From Franconibacter pulveris DSM 19144 (lineage in GTDB: Bacteria; Pseudomonadota; Gammaproteobacteria; Enterobacterales; Enterobacteriaceae), in NCBI GenBank assembly GCA_000621185.1, contig KK211221.1:515347-579346 (forward strand): a stretch of DNA of 64,000 nt. Direction: 5' to 3'. Below the pieces are notes generated by a model. That model was not told the DNA's origin and made no database searches. It saw nothing but the letters and a program-made list of their open reading frames with translations. The position numbers and the translations under genes were made by a program. Every line of letters begins with the position of its first letter. Position 1 is the stretch's first letter. Shown piece by piece: positions 18,045 through 26,515 of this stretch.

Positions 18045-19208
18045 ATGAAGATTGTTGACGTGCAGTGCTTCCCGCTAAAAATCAGGCCGCAGGAGATTTA
18101 CCTTGGCGGCAGGCCGGATGACGAAGCTGCAGACTATTACTACCGCCCGGAATACCGCTGCGTCTATTCCCGCAAGATGGAGACTTGCCTGGTGAAAATC
18201 ACCAGCGATGACGGGCAGGTTGGCTGGGGGGAGGCGCTCGCCCCGGTGGTGCCGCAGGTTATCGCCCAGCTGATAACGCATCTGTTTAAGCCGCTGCTGC
18301 TTGGCGCCAGTCCATTCGACAGCGCAGTGCTGAACGCCAGAATGTACGACTCGATGCGCGATCGCGGGCATGTCGCCGGATATCACATCGACGCGCTGGC
18401 GGCCGTGGATATCGCGCTGTGGGACCTTAAAGGCCGCCTGTTGGATCTGCCCGTCCACCAGCTGCTGGGCGGCAAGTTTCGCGAAAAGGTGCCCTGTTAT
18501 GTTTCAGGCCTGCCGCGTCCAACGCTTGAAGAGCGCTGCGAGCTGGCCCGCGAGTGGCAGGCGAAAGGCTTTAACGCCATCAAGCTGGCGCTGGGCTACG
18601 GCGTGAGCGAAGACCTGAAAAACGTGCGGGCTATCCGCGACGCGCTCGGACCGCAGGCAACGCTTTTCGTGGACGCCCACTGGAACTACAGCGTCAGTGA
18701 AGCGGCGCAGCTTTCGGCGGGGCTGAATGCGCTTAACGTCAGCTTCCTTGAAGCGCCTTTGCTGCCGGAGGATGTGGCCGGGCACGCTGAACTGCGCCGT
18801 AAAAGCGCCGTGCCCATCGCCCTTGGCGAAACCGAGCGCACCTGTTACCAGTTCCGGCCTTTTATTGAGCAGCGCGCCGTCGACATTCTTCAGCCCGATG
18901 TGGGCCGCACCGGCATTACCGAGCTGATGCGCATCGCGACCCTTGCGCAGACCTGGCATCTGCAGGTGGCGCCGCACTTAAGCGTTGGGCTGGGCCCCTG
19001 TATCGCCGCGTCCATCCACGTGGCCGCCGCCCTGCCGCATCTCTTTATGCTGGAATATCAACCGCCTGTGCTGGAGGTGGCTAACAGCCTGTTGCGCCAG
19101 CCGCTGCGCTGCGAAGCGGGCCACTATGCGCTGGCGCAAGGCGCCGGGCTGGGTATTGAAATTGATGAACAACGCGTACGCGAATCTGTCTGGAGTGACG
19201 TATGTTAA
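18045..19208 (+). CDS. Mandelate racemase/muconate lactonizing-type sugar-acid dehydratase
   Basis: 387-residue enolase-superfamily enzyme. Predicted metal ligands Asp210 (LFVDAHWNY), Glu236 (FLEAPL) and Glu262 (ALGETE) are present. General acid/base candidates are Lys180 (AIKLALGYG; second Lys of a KxK motif absent) and the Asp285/His311 pair (LQPDVG, APHLSVG), as in mandelate-racemase-type acid-sugar dehydratases. Position before DgoK and DgoA suggests it dehydrates an aldonate to a 2-keto-3-deoxy acid. It is not a close DgoD orthologue, since active-site contexts differ, so the sugar may not be D-galactonate. Overlaps the next gene by 7 nt. Confidence 0.85.
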   Translation: MKIVDVQCFPLKIRPQEIYLGGRPDDEAADYYYRPEYRCVYSRKMETCLVKITSDDGQVGWGEALAPVVPQVIAQLITHLFKPLLLGASPFDSAVLNARMYDSMRDRGHVAGYHIDALAAVDIALWDLKGRLLDLPVHQLLGGKFREKVPCYVSGLPRPTLEERCELAREWQAKGFNAIKLALGYGVSEDLKNVRAIRDALGPQATLFVDAHWNYSVSEAAQLSAGLNALNVSFLEAPLLPEDVAGHAELRRKSAVPIALGETERTCYQFRPFIEQRAVDILQPDVGRTGITELMRIATLAQTWHLQVAPHLSVGLGPCIAASIHVAAALPHLFMLEYQPPVLEVANSLLRQPLRCEAGHYALAQGAGLGIEIDEQRVRESVWSDVC

Positions 19209-20098
19209 AAGGTAACGTTCCTATTCTCGCCACCGCGTTCGACGACCAGGGCGCGGTAGACCTGGCCTCTATTGAAAGGCTGGTGGGCTTTCTGCTTGAG
19301 CAGGGCATTGATGGGCTTGCGCTGTTCGGCAACGCGTCGGAAGGCTATGCGCTAACAGGGAAAGAAAAAGCGGCGATCTTCCGCACGGTAAAAGCGCTGA
19401 CCGGCCATCTGCCGCTGGTCGCGGCGGCTGGCGGCGGATCGTCACAGGCGGCGGTTGAAGATATTCAGCGCATCCAGTCGTGGGGCGCGGATGTGGCGAT
19501 GGTAAACCCGCCTGCCGTGGTGAAACCGGGGCCGGAAGAGATTTACCGTTTCTACAGCGACATCTGCCGCCAGTGCGATATCGACATCATGATCCAGGAC
19601 GCGCCGCTGATGACCGGTGTGAATATCCCCGTGGCGACGCTGGTCCGCCTGTGCGAAACGCACCCACAAATACGCTATATCAAAGTCGAACAGCCGCCCA
19701 CGACGCTGAAGATAACCGAGCTTAAAACGGCGCTGCGCGATCGCGTGGGCCTGTTTGGCGGCCTGAACGCCGGTTTTCTCTATGAGGAGCTGGCGCGCGG
19801 CATTATTGGCACCATGCCGGCCTGCGAATTTCCGGAGGTGATTAACGCTATTTTGCAGGCCTGGCCGCGCGACCGCGAGGAGGCGCGTGCGCATTTTTAT
19901 CGTTATCTGCCGTTTCTGCGTTATGGCGTGCAGCCGGGCATCGGCGTAGCGGTGCATAAAGAGATCCTCTACCGCTCCGGCCTCTTTGCCACCCGCACCG
20001 TGCGAGACCCGGCTAAAACGCTGGATGAGACCACGCGCGAGGAGCTTTGCGACATCACCGACCATCTGCCGCTGGCGATTCTGGAGCGTGCGCGATGA
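19202..20098 (+). CDS. DapA/NAL-superfamily lyase or dehydratase, atypical active site
   Basis: 298-residue class I (Schiff-base) TIM-barrel protein of the dihydrodipicolinate synthase/N-acetylneuraminate lyase family. The Schiff-base Lys is in place (RYIKVEQPP, Lys161), but two hallmark motifs differ: GTTGE is replaced by GNASEG (43-48), and the Tyr of YNxP is replaced (IQDAP, 131-135). Loss of that Tyr argues against DapA, NAL or a standard KDG aldolase. In an operon that already has DgoA, it could act on a diastereomer or dehydrate a keto-deoxy acid. Product unknown. Overlaps dgoK by 4 nt. Confidence 0.83.
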   Translation: MLKGNVPILATAFDDQGAVDLASIERLVGFLLEQGIDGLALFGNASEGYALTGKEKAAIFRTVKALTGHLPLVAAAGGGSSQAAVEDIQRIQSWGADVAMVNPPAVVKPGPEEIYRFYSDICRQCDIDIMIQDAPLMTGVNIPVATLVRLCETHPQIRYIKVEQPPTTLKITELKTALRDRVGLFGGLNAGFLYEELARGIIGTMPACEFPEVINAILQAWPRDREEARAHFYRYLPFLRYGVQPGIGVAVHKEILYRSGLFATRTVRDPAKTLDETTREELCDITDHLPLAILERAR

Positions 20099-20991
20099 GC
20101 GACTATATCGCCGTTGACTGGGGCAGCAGCAATTTTCGCGCCATGCGCATAAGGCATGGAGAGGTGGTGCGCAGCGTGGCGTCGCCAAAAGGGGTGGCCC
20201 GCGCGCCGCGCGAAGCGCTGGGAGAGATTTTGCGTGAAGAGCTGGCGCGCCTTGGCGACGAATACGACACCCGCACGCCGGTTATCCTGTGCGGCATGAT
20301 CGGCAGCAACATCGGTATTATCGACGCGGGTTATCAGTCGCTGCCGCTGAGTTTCAAGGCGTTGACCGCGCGCGGCGTTGTGCTGGAAGGGGTGTTGCCC
20401 AACCCGTTGACCGTCAGGCCCGGCATTTGCAGCCGGGCGGAGCATGAGATCTGCCGCGGCGAAGAGATGCAGCTGGCGGGGGCGCTGACGCTATGCGACG
20501 CCCGCGTTTTCGCCGCCGTCGGCACCCACAGCAAATGGATAACGGTCGATCGCGCCCTGCAAAACGTGGTCAGCCTGCGCACGATAATGACCGGCGAGCT
20601 TTATGACCTGGTGTTGAATCATTCCGTGGTGGGACGCGGGCTGCCCGAACAGCGCCCGGATGACGGCCGCTTTCAGGACGGCGTGGAAACGGCCATCGCC
20701 ATTGCACGGGGCAGCGCCGAACTGGTTAGCGAGCTGTTCCGCTGCCGGGGCCGCTATATCTTAGGCGAGATTGACGCCGCCTGCGCGAGCAGCTGGCTTT
20801 CCGGCCTGCTCATCGGTCATGAAATCCTGAGCGGCCATCCCCGCGGGGAAGCGGTCTGTTTTATTGGCGCTGCGCCGCTGCTGCGCCACTATCAGCAGGC
20901 GTGCAAACTGCTCGACCTGCCCTGCCTGACGCTTGAAGCCGAAGCGGCGCTGCTGGCCGGACTGAATAAGGTGTTTAACGATGCTGTTTAA
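20095..20991 (+). CDS. dgoK: 2-dehydro-3-deoxygalactonokinase (DgoK family)
   Basis: 298 residues. The N-terminus MSDYIAVDWGSSNFRA is the DgoK signature phosphate-binding strand of the ASKHA fold, with conserved GMIGSNIG and AVGTHSKWI further on. It phosphorylates 2-keto-3-deoxygalactonate to the 6-phosphate. ATG 20095 forms an ATGA overlap with the preceding gene; an upstream in-frame start would only add sequence inside that gene. It overlaps dgoA by 11 nt. Confidence 0.9.
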   Translation: MSDYIAVDWGSSNFRAMRIRHGEVVRSVASPKGVARAPREALGEILREELARLGDEYDTRTPVILCGMIGSNIGIIDAGYQSLPLSFKALTARGVVLEGVLPNPLTVRPGICSRAEHEICRGEEMQLAGALTLCDARVFAAVGTHSKWITVDRALQNVVSLRTIMTGELYDLVLNHSVVGRGLPEQRPDDGRFQDGVETAIAIARGSAELVSELFRCRGRYILGEIDAACASSWLSGLLIGHEILSGHPRGEAVCFIGAAPLLRHYQQACKLLDLPCLTLEAEAALLAGLNKVFNDAV

Positions 20992-21568
20992 CGGACGCAT
21001 TATCGCTATCTTACGCGGCGTAACGCCGGATGACTGCGTGGCGCAGGTCGAGGCGCTGGTGGACCATAATATTGTGGATGTGGAGATCCCGGCCAATTCG
21101 CCCGACTGGACGCAAAGCATCCGGCTGATTAAGCGCCATTTCGCCCGGCGGGTGAATCTTGGCGGCGGCACCATTATCACCCCTGCGCAGGCGGCGGCAT
21201 GCGCGCAAGCGGGCGCCGATTACGCGCTAACGCCGAATCTGGATGAAAACGTGGTGGAGACATGCAGAGCGCAGGGGCTGAAAATCTGCGCGGGCGTCTA
21301 TACCAGCACGGAGATTTTCGCCGCCTGCGCGCTGGGGGTGGACGCGCTGAAAATTTTTCCAGCGGTGACGCTGCCCGCCAGCTGGCCTCAACTGATTAAA
21401 GGGCCGCTGTCGCAGGCGGTGCCGTTTTGCGCGGTCGGGGGGATTGATGAGAATAATATGGCCGCCTTTTTGCAGCATTACGACAGCGTAGGCATCGGCT
21501 CCGCACTCTATCGCCCGGGCCAGGCGGCCAGCGTCACCCGGCAACGGGCCGCTTCGCTTGTCCGCTAG
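20981..21568 (+). CDS. dgoA: 2-dehydro-3-deoxy-6-phosphogalactonate aldolase (DgoA family)
   Basis: 195-residue class I aldolase of the KDPG/KDPGal family (E. coli DgoA about 205). It splits the 6-phospho-keto-deoxy acid to pyruvate and glyceraldehyde 3-phosphate. Visible: AILRGV at the N-terminus, DVEIPANSP with the catalytic Glu, GGGTI, and DALKIFPA with the Schiff-base Lys. Last gene of the operon; its stop overlaps the convergent IclR gene stop. Confidence 0.9.
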   Translation: MLFNGRIIAILRGVTPDDCVAQVEALVDHNIVDVEIPANSPDWTQSIRLIKRHFARRVNLGGGTIITPAQAAACAQAGADYALTPNLDENVVETCRAQGLKICAGVYTSTEIFAACALGVDALKIFPAVTLPASWPQLIKGPLSQAVPFCAVGGIDENNMAAFLQHYDSVGIGSALYRPGQAASVTRQRAASLVR

Positions 21569-22242
21569 CCGCCGCTGATTTTTTGCGCCGCCGAAACCAG
21601 AAACGCTTTAAGCGCCTCCAGCTCGAGCTTTTCTCCGCTCAGGTTGGAAAGCGCAATCGCCGCCTGCATGCCGGGAATGATGCAGGCCATGCGATACTCG
21701 CCGTCCGGCCAGGCTTTCACCAGCACCTGATGACGCCGCGCCGCGTCGATATCCGCCCTGATAAGCTGAAAATCGTGTATGCCGATAAGATCGATAATTT
21801 CTTCATCGCTGCGCGCCGCCAGCAGTTTAATACCGATAACCGAGTCGACAACCGGGTAAGAATCGTAGTTGCCGATAGCCCTGGCCACGCTTTTTCCCTG
21901 CCGCGTGTGGATGAGGTAGACCACCTCTTTGCCGCTCAGTATGCCAACCACAATTGAAACGGGCTGGTTGCCTACCTCTTCCAGCGTCTCCAGTACCGCT
22001 TTGTAAAAGGCGGAGTTATGGATAACCTGGGCGGAAAAGCGGTGTATGCCTGGGCCGAGCGAATATTTCCGCTTTTCGTTGCGCTGCACCATCTCCAGCG
22101 CCAGCAAGGTTTGCATTAGCCGCGTGACTTTGGCGGAATCCAGCGCCAGCTGACGGCCTATTTCGCGAATGCCGGCAGGCGCGCCGAGGCTCGCCAGCAG
22201 GTTAAGACAGCGAAACGCGTCATGAACCGAACGCAGCAGCAT
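21565..22242 (-). CDS. IclR-family transcriptional regulator
   Basis: 225 residues from ATG 22242. It has an N-terminal winged helix (IREIGRQLALDSAKVTRLMQTLLALEM, 22-48; shown in part) followed by an IclR effector domain with GKSVARAIGNYDSYP and IGIKLLAA. A longer frame adds 46 residues that overlap the GNAT gene and look unrelated, so the shorter start is preferred. Convergent with the sugar-acid operon and probably its regulator; the candidate operator is the palindrome at 16533-16553. Confidence 0.85.
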   Translation of the reverse strand: MLLRSVHDAFRCLNLLASLGAPAGIREIGRQLALDSAKVTRLMQTLLALEMVQRNEKRKYSLGPGIHRFSAQVIHNSAFYKAVLETLEEVGNQPVSIVVGILSGKEVVYLIHTRQGKSVARAIGNYDSYPVVDSVIGIKLLAARSDEEIIDLIGIHDFQLIRADIDAARRHQVLVKAWPDGEYRMACIIPGMQAAIALSNLSGEKLELEALKAFLVSAAQKISGG

Positions 22243-22253
22243 TCCGCCCCCGC

Positions 22254-22958
22254 TCAGCGCGCGTGAAACGCCGAGAGCGGCTGTTTTTGCCGTCCCTGCG
22301 CATCGAAGTTTTCCGGCGCCAGCCAGCGGCTCAGCGCGGCGTTTCGCTGCGGCCATTCGCCGTCGATAATGGAAAACCACTCGCTGTCGCGATTGCGGCC
22401 TTTGCGCACCATCATCTGCCGCAGGCGCCCTTCAAAGGTAAAGCCGAGCCGCAGCGCCGCATTATGCGATGCGGTGTTCAGCGAATCGCACTTCCATTCC
22501 ACCCGGCGATAACCTTGCTCAAACGCCGCGCTTAACAGCAGCCAGACGGCTTCGGTGCCAAGTACGCTGTTTTTCATGCGCGGCGACCAGGTGACGTGGC
22601 CAATTTCCACCGTGCCGTTGCTGGTATCAATGCGCATAAAGCACACCAGCCCTACCGCTTCACCGCGCTTTTGTTCTACCACGGCGTAAGGCACCAGCGT
22701 CGGGTCCGCCGCTTTCCCTTGCACCCAGTGCCAGGCCGCCTGCGGCGTATCGGGGCGCGAAGAGGCGAGCCATGTCCAGTCCCGCTCGTCGGGCGCAAGC
22801 TGGTACGCCTCGAAAAGCTGCTGTGAATGGCTCTGCGCATCCAGCGGCTCAAGACGGCAATAACGACCGACCAGCGTCGCACGCGAAAGCGGACGTGCGC
22901 CCTGCCATTCCGGCACTGGCGCGCCGACGACCTGGTGGTAATGGTTTAGCTCTGTCAC
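22254..22958 (-). CDS. GNAT-family N-acetyltransferase (RimJ/RimL type)
   Basis: 234 residues. RimJ/RimL-like pattern: RYCRLEPLD near the N-terminus, VEIGHVTWSPRMKNSVLGTEA (first part of the acetyl-CoA fold), RRVEWKCDSLNTASHNAALRLGF and FEGRLRQ near the end. It would transfer acetyl from acetyl-CoA to an amino group of an unknown acceptor. Directly upstream of the IclR gene (11 nt) on the same strand, so possibly co-transcribed with it. Confidence 0.85.
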   Translation of the reverse strand: MTELNHYHQVVGAPVPEWQGARPLSRATLVGRYCRLEPLDAQSHSQQLFEAYQLAPDERDWTWLASSRPDTPQAAWHWVQGKAADPTLVPYAVVEQKRGEAVGLVCFMRIDTSNGTVEIGHVTWSPRMKNSVLGTEAVWLLLSAAFEQGYRRVEWKCDSLNTASHNAALRLGFTFEGRLRQMMVRKGRNRDSEWFSIIDGEWPQRNAALSRWLAPENFDAQGRQKQPLSAFHAR

Positions 22959-23296
22959 GGGGAGTCCTTGCGGGTGTGGTTGTTAATGAATTGTTGTATC
23001 AGGTAACGCATTGGGAGGAAAGCGATTGTCGTTCACATGAGCCAGCTAAACGCGTCGCTGCCAGCGCGGCGTGAGCATTTCCCCCCTCTTTTCGCTCAAA
23101 AACTGAGGCGGCATTCACTCGCTGTTTTGCTGTTATTTCTGAAGGAGTTCCCCTCGCCTGCGCGCTTTTTGCCAGGCAGACAACTCGGTTTTATCCGAGC
23201 CGCTTAAGCGCAACCAGATGATTTCACGTGACTATACTTGCAGAAAGACTTTACCCCGCAGCCGCGGTTCTGGCTGTTATAAAATGAGAAACGCCT
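22959..23296. other. Intergenic region upstream of ybdK
   Basis: 338 nt without a convincing gene. A TATACT -10-like hexamer lies at about 23232-23238, some 60 nt before ybdK. The left part presumably carries the promoter of the divergent acetyltransferase gene. Nothing else stands out. Confidence 0.5.
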
Positions 23297-24418
23297 ATGC
23301 CTCTGAAACCTTTTAACGCCTCCGATCCTTTCACCCTCGGCATTGAGCTGGAGCTGCAGGTAGCCAGCCCGCCGGGCTACAACTTAAGCCAGGACTCCTC
23401 CACGCTTATCAGCGAGCTGGAAGGGAAAATCAGCGCCGGGGAAGTGAAACACGACATCACGGAAAGCATGCTGGAGATAGCGACGGGCGTGTGCAAGGAC
23501 ATCAACCAGGCCAGCGCCCAGTTCGCCGCGCTGCAGCGCGAGATCCTCACCTGCGCCCAGCGGCATCATCTGGTGATTAGCGGCGGCGGCACGCACCCGT
23601 TTCAGAAGTGGCAGCGTCAGGAGGTGTGCTCAAGCGAACGCTATGCCCGCACCCTTGAACTGTTCGGTTACCTCATTAAACAGGCGACGGTGTTCGGCCA
23701 GCATGTCCACGTAGGCTGCCGCACCGGCGAGGAGGCTATTTATTTGCTGCACGGGCTGTCGCGCTTCGTGCCGCATTTCGTCGCCCTTTCCGCCTCGTCG
23801 CCTTATATGCAGGGGTCAGACACCGGTTTCGCCTCGTCAAGGCTCAATATCTTCTCCGCTTTCCCGGATAATGGCCCGGCGCCTTTTGTGGAGAACTGGA
23901 CGCAGTTTGAAAAAATGTACGCCCGGCTGGAAGGCACCGGCGTGGTGGAGTCGATTAAAGATCTGCACTGGGATATCCGGCCAAGCCCCGGTTTCGGCAC
24001 GGTTGAAGTGCGGGTGATGGATACGCCGCTCTCTCTGTCGCGCGCCATCAATATTGCCGGTTTTATTCAGGCTATCGCGCACTGGCTGCTGGAAGAGCGC
24101 CCGTTTAAACCGAAGGCGGAAGACTACCTTATCTACCGCTTCAACCGCTTCAGCGCCTGCCGCTACGGGTTGGAGGGCACGCTGACGGATGTCGGCACCG
24201 GCGAACAGCGCACCATCGGTGAGGATATCCTGCGCATGCTGGACAAGGTTGAGCGCTACGCCGCAACGCTGAACGGCCAGAGCGCACTGGAAGACATTCA
24301 CCGCTACGTAAGAAATAACGACAGCGACGCGCGCAGCATGCGCGAGTTTATGTCTGACGGGATGTCGCTTTCAGAGCTGGTGCGCCATAACGGCGAAATC
24401 TGGGCGGCGGAGCTTTAA
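23297..24418 (+). CDS. ybdK: YbdK carboxylate-amine ligase (glutamate-cysteine ligase 2 family)
   Basis: 373 residues, the E. coli YbdK length. GCS2-family core: [12 protein letters not shown] at the N-terminus, [23 protein letters not shown] and [12 protein letters not shown]. Members ligate an amino compound to glutamate or a similar acid with ATP; E. coli YbdK has weak glutamate-cysteine ligase activity. It is paired with ybdJ as in E. coli and marks the return to the conserved backbone after the accessory block. Confidence 0.96.
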   Translation: MPLKPFNASDPFTLGIELELQVASPPGYNLSQDSSTLISELEGKISAGEVKHDITESMLEIATGVCKDINQASAQFAALQREILTCAQRHHLVISGGGTHPFQKWQRQEVCSSERYARTLELFGYLIKQATVFGQHVHVGCRTGEEAIYLLHGLSRFVPHFVALSASSPYMQGSDTGFASSRLNIFSAFPDNGPAPFVENWTQFEKMYARLEGTGVVESIKDLHWDIRPSPGFGTVEVRVMDTPLSLSRAINIAGFIQAIAHWLLEERPFKPKAEDYLIYRFNRFSACRYGLEGTLTDVGTGEQRTIGEDILRMLDKVERYAATLNGQSALEDIHRYVRNNDSDARSMREFMSDGMSLSELVRHNGEIWAAEL

Positions 24419-24429
24419 TTGCAGACGGG

Positions 24430-24466
24430 TTCTCCGGCGCAGCGGGCGGTTTCCGTCGCCGGAGAA
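24430..24466. terminator. Bidirectional hairpin between ybdK and ybdJ
   Basis: Perfect 10-bp inverted repeat TTCTCCGGCG / CGCCGGAGAA with a 17-nt loop, between the convergent stops of ybdK and ybdJ. Confidence 0.7.
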
Positions 24467-24472
24467 ACATCT

Positions 24473-24724
24473 CTAACTGCGCTCAATCGAAAACCAGCGC
24501 CGCCAGACAAAGCGGATAACCAGATATTCAAGCGCGCCAAGGAAGAGAAACCAGGCGCAGAAGATAATGGTGTAAAGCTGACCAAGATCCTGCAAATGGA
24601 AGGTGGCGATAATGTTCTGCGCGAGCGACAGCGCCAGCACCGGCGCAGGCAGCAGCAGACAAGAGAGAAAGGCCAGCAGCAGAATGCCGCCGGCCACCAT
24701 CAGAGATTCAAGCGGATGCGTCAT
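24473..24724 (-). CDS. ybdJ: YbdJ, small inner-membrane protein (DUF1158)
   Basis: 83 residues with two hydrophobic segments (about 8-32 and 47-70) and a basic C-terminus (FVWRRWFSIERS). Length, topology and position next to ybdK match E. coli YbdJ (82 residues), a DUF1158 protein without known function. Convergent with ybdK. Confidence 0.92.
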   Translation of the reverse strand: MTHPLESLMVAGGILLLAFLSCLLLPAPVLALSLAQNIIATFHLQDLGQLYTIIFCAWFLFLGALEYLVIRFVWRRWFSIERS

Positions 24725-24785
24725 GGGGGATTACAGCCTGAGTTGAAAAGGCGCATTGTCGGGGAATTCGCCCGGCCTTGCAAAC

Positions 24786-25118
24786 TCAGCCGTTCGCCTG
24801 CCGCCGGTAGCTGCCCGGCGACAGACGAAAATGGCGGGTAAAGAGCCGCGTAAATGTCTGCTGTGATTCAAAACCATACTTAAGCGAAATATCGAGCACT
24901 CTCTCGTCGGTGGCACGCAAATCGCGCGCGGCGAGGTTGAGCTTTTTCTCGCGAATATAGCGCCCTAAACTTTCCCCTTTGTGATGGTGAAACAGGCGCT
25001 GCAAATGCCATTTAGAATAACCGGCGTGGCGTGCGACATCGTCAATGCGCAGCGGCTTATGCAGATTGTCGTCGATCCAGCCGGTGAGGGTTTCTATAAC
25101 CTGAGCGGGCAGTTCCAT
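24786..25118 (-). CDS. ramA: RamA, AraC/XylS-family activator of multidrug resistance
   Basis: 110-residue stand-alone AraC-type DNA-binding protein (RamA of Klebsiella/Salmonella is 113). Two helix-turn-helix units are seen: HAGYSKWHLQRLFHHHKGESLG and ISLKYGFESQQTFTRLF. RamA activates acrAB-tolC and micF-type targets and raises efflux. Closer to RamA than to SoxS/MarA, and in the expected place 30 nt after romA, with ramR divergent from romA. Expected to be silenced by RamR through the site at 26382-26407. Confidence 0.93.
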   Translation of the reverse strand: MELPAQVIETLTGWIDDNLHKPLRIDDVARHAGYSKWHLQRLFHHHKGESLGRYIREKKLNLAARDLRATDERVLDISLKYGFESQQTFTRLFTRHFRLSPGSYRRQANG

Positions 25119-25148
25119 ACAAGCGTCCCTCTGTTTTTAGGTTGAGTG

Positions 25149-26282
25149 TTAACGTGGCTCGACGGTTTCGTCGTCTTCCCACCACGCGCGAAAACGCTGC
25201 TGCGTGTCCATCAGGCGAACCGGCTCGCCGGGGCGCGGCGTCAGCAGCTGCCAGGGCTTATCCTGGCTTGCGGCCGCCAGCCGTTTTAACGGGTCGTTCC
25301 AGGCGTGCTTCGCCATCGCGAAACGTCCGTTATGGCCCGGCAGTACGCGCTTAGCGCCGAGATCCTGCGCGGCCTGCGCCGTCTCTTCAGGCATCATATG
25401 GATCTGCTTCCAGTCGCGGTCATACTGACCGTTTTCCATGATTGCCAGATCCACGCCGCCAAACCGTTCGCCGATGGCTTTAAAGTGCGGGCCGTAGCCG
25501 CTGTCGCCGCTGTAGTAGAGCTTTTGCTGCGGCGTTTCAAACAGAAAGCTTGCCCACAGCGTCTGGTTGCCTTTCAGCCCGCGCCCAGAGAAATGACGCG
25601 CAGGCAACGCGTAGAGTGTCAGGTCATCAGCGATGCTGACCGACTGTTGCCAGTCCAGCTCGCTGATGCGCGAAGGAGAGACGCCCCAGGCTTCAAGATG
25701 CGAGCCCACGCCGAGCGGCGTTACCACCTGGCGGATTTTCGGGCGCAGCGCCCGAATGGTGGCGTAATCCAGGTGATCGTAGTGATCGTGCGATATCACC
25801 AGCAGATCGATTTCCGGCATGTCATTAGCCGACCACGGATAATCGCCGGTGAAAGCACGATTGAAGAGCGCGAACGGCGAAGCGTAGCCGCTGAAAACCG
25901 GATCGATGAGAATGCGTTTTCCCGCGAGTTGTATATACCAGGAGGAGTGGCCGAGCCACAGCGCCACCGCTTCGTTTTTGTCGAGCGAGGCGATGTCGGT
26001 GTGCACCAGCGGAAGCGGACGCGCGGGCTTGAGGTTATCGATGCGCTTAAAAAGAAACTCGCCCCACGCGGCCCACTGGTTGCCTTCGCCGGTAAACACG
26101 CGGGTAGGTTCCTGATTCTGAAACTGGCCGTCGCGATAGTGCGGCGAGCGCGCAATCAACGCTTTTCGCTCACCTTGCGGCGCGGCGCCGAAACCGGGCG
26201 CGAGATAAAGCGCCAGGGCGCCTGTTGCTGCAGCTAACATAATGATGACTCCAGTGACCCAGAAACGTAGCGGTTTTCTCAT
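25149..26282 (-). CDS. romA: RomA, membrane-anchored metallo-beta-lactamase-fold hydrolase
   Basis: 377 residues. N-terminal membrane anchor or uncleaved signal (about 8-28), then an MBL-fold hydrolase of the UlaG/NAPE-PLD-like group: LWLGHSSWYI, metal motif ISHDHYDHLD (HxHxDH), YYSGDSGYG and LPGHNGRFAM. It lies upstream of ramA on the same strand, the romA-ramA arrangement of Klebsiella and Enterobacter. Its biochemical substrate is not established. Confidence 0.92.
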   Translation of the reverse strand: MRKPLRFWVTGVIIMLAAATGALALYLAPGFGAAPQGERKALIARSPHYRDGQFQNQEPTRVFTGEGNQWAAWGEFLFKRIDNLKPARPLPLVHTDIASLDKNEAVALWLGHSSWYIQLAGKRILIDPVFSGYASPFALFNRAFTGDYPWSANDMPEIDLLVISHDHYDHLDYATIRALRPKIRQVVTPLGVGSHLEAWGVSPSRISELDWQQSVSIADDLTLYALPARHFSGRGLKGNQTLWASFLFETPQQKLYYSGDSGYGPHFKAIGERFGGVDLAIMENGQYDRDWKQIHMMPEETAQAAQDLGAKRVLPGHNGRFAMAKHAWNDPLKRLAAASQDKPWQLLTPRPGEPVRLMDTQQRFRAWWEDDETVEPR

Positions 26283-26381
26283 TGCGGCCCTGCTTTTCCC
26301 GAAAGCGTCACAGCCCGGCGCAAGCCGATATAATCCCTTTTAAAACAGGGTTATTTACCTACAACAGCGCAGCGCGCCTTG

Positions 26382-26407
26382 ATAATGAGTGAGTAAACAC
26401 TCATTAT
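26382..26407. promoter_or_regulatory. RamR operator between romA-ramA and ramR
   Basis: Perfect palindrome ATAATGAGTG-N6-CACTCATTAT. The core ATGAGTG-N6-CACTCAT is the known RamR binding site. It sits about 100 nt before romA and 110 nt before divergent ramR, so it can repress both. Confidence 0.92.
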
Positions 26408-26515
26408 AGAAAGCAAACCTGACCCGTCAAGACGTTTTTACAATGTGACTTATCGCCTTGCGACAGGCCGGAGAGTCTGGTTCAATTCGCGTTTTCGAAA
26501 AAAGAGGTAGAAGCA

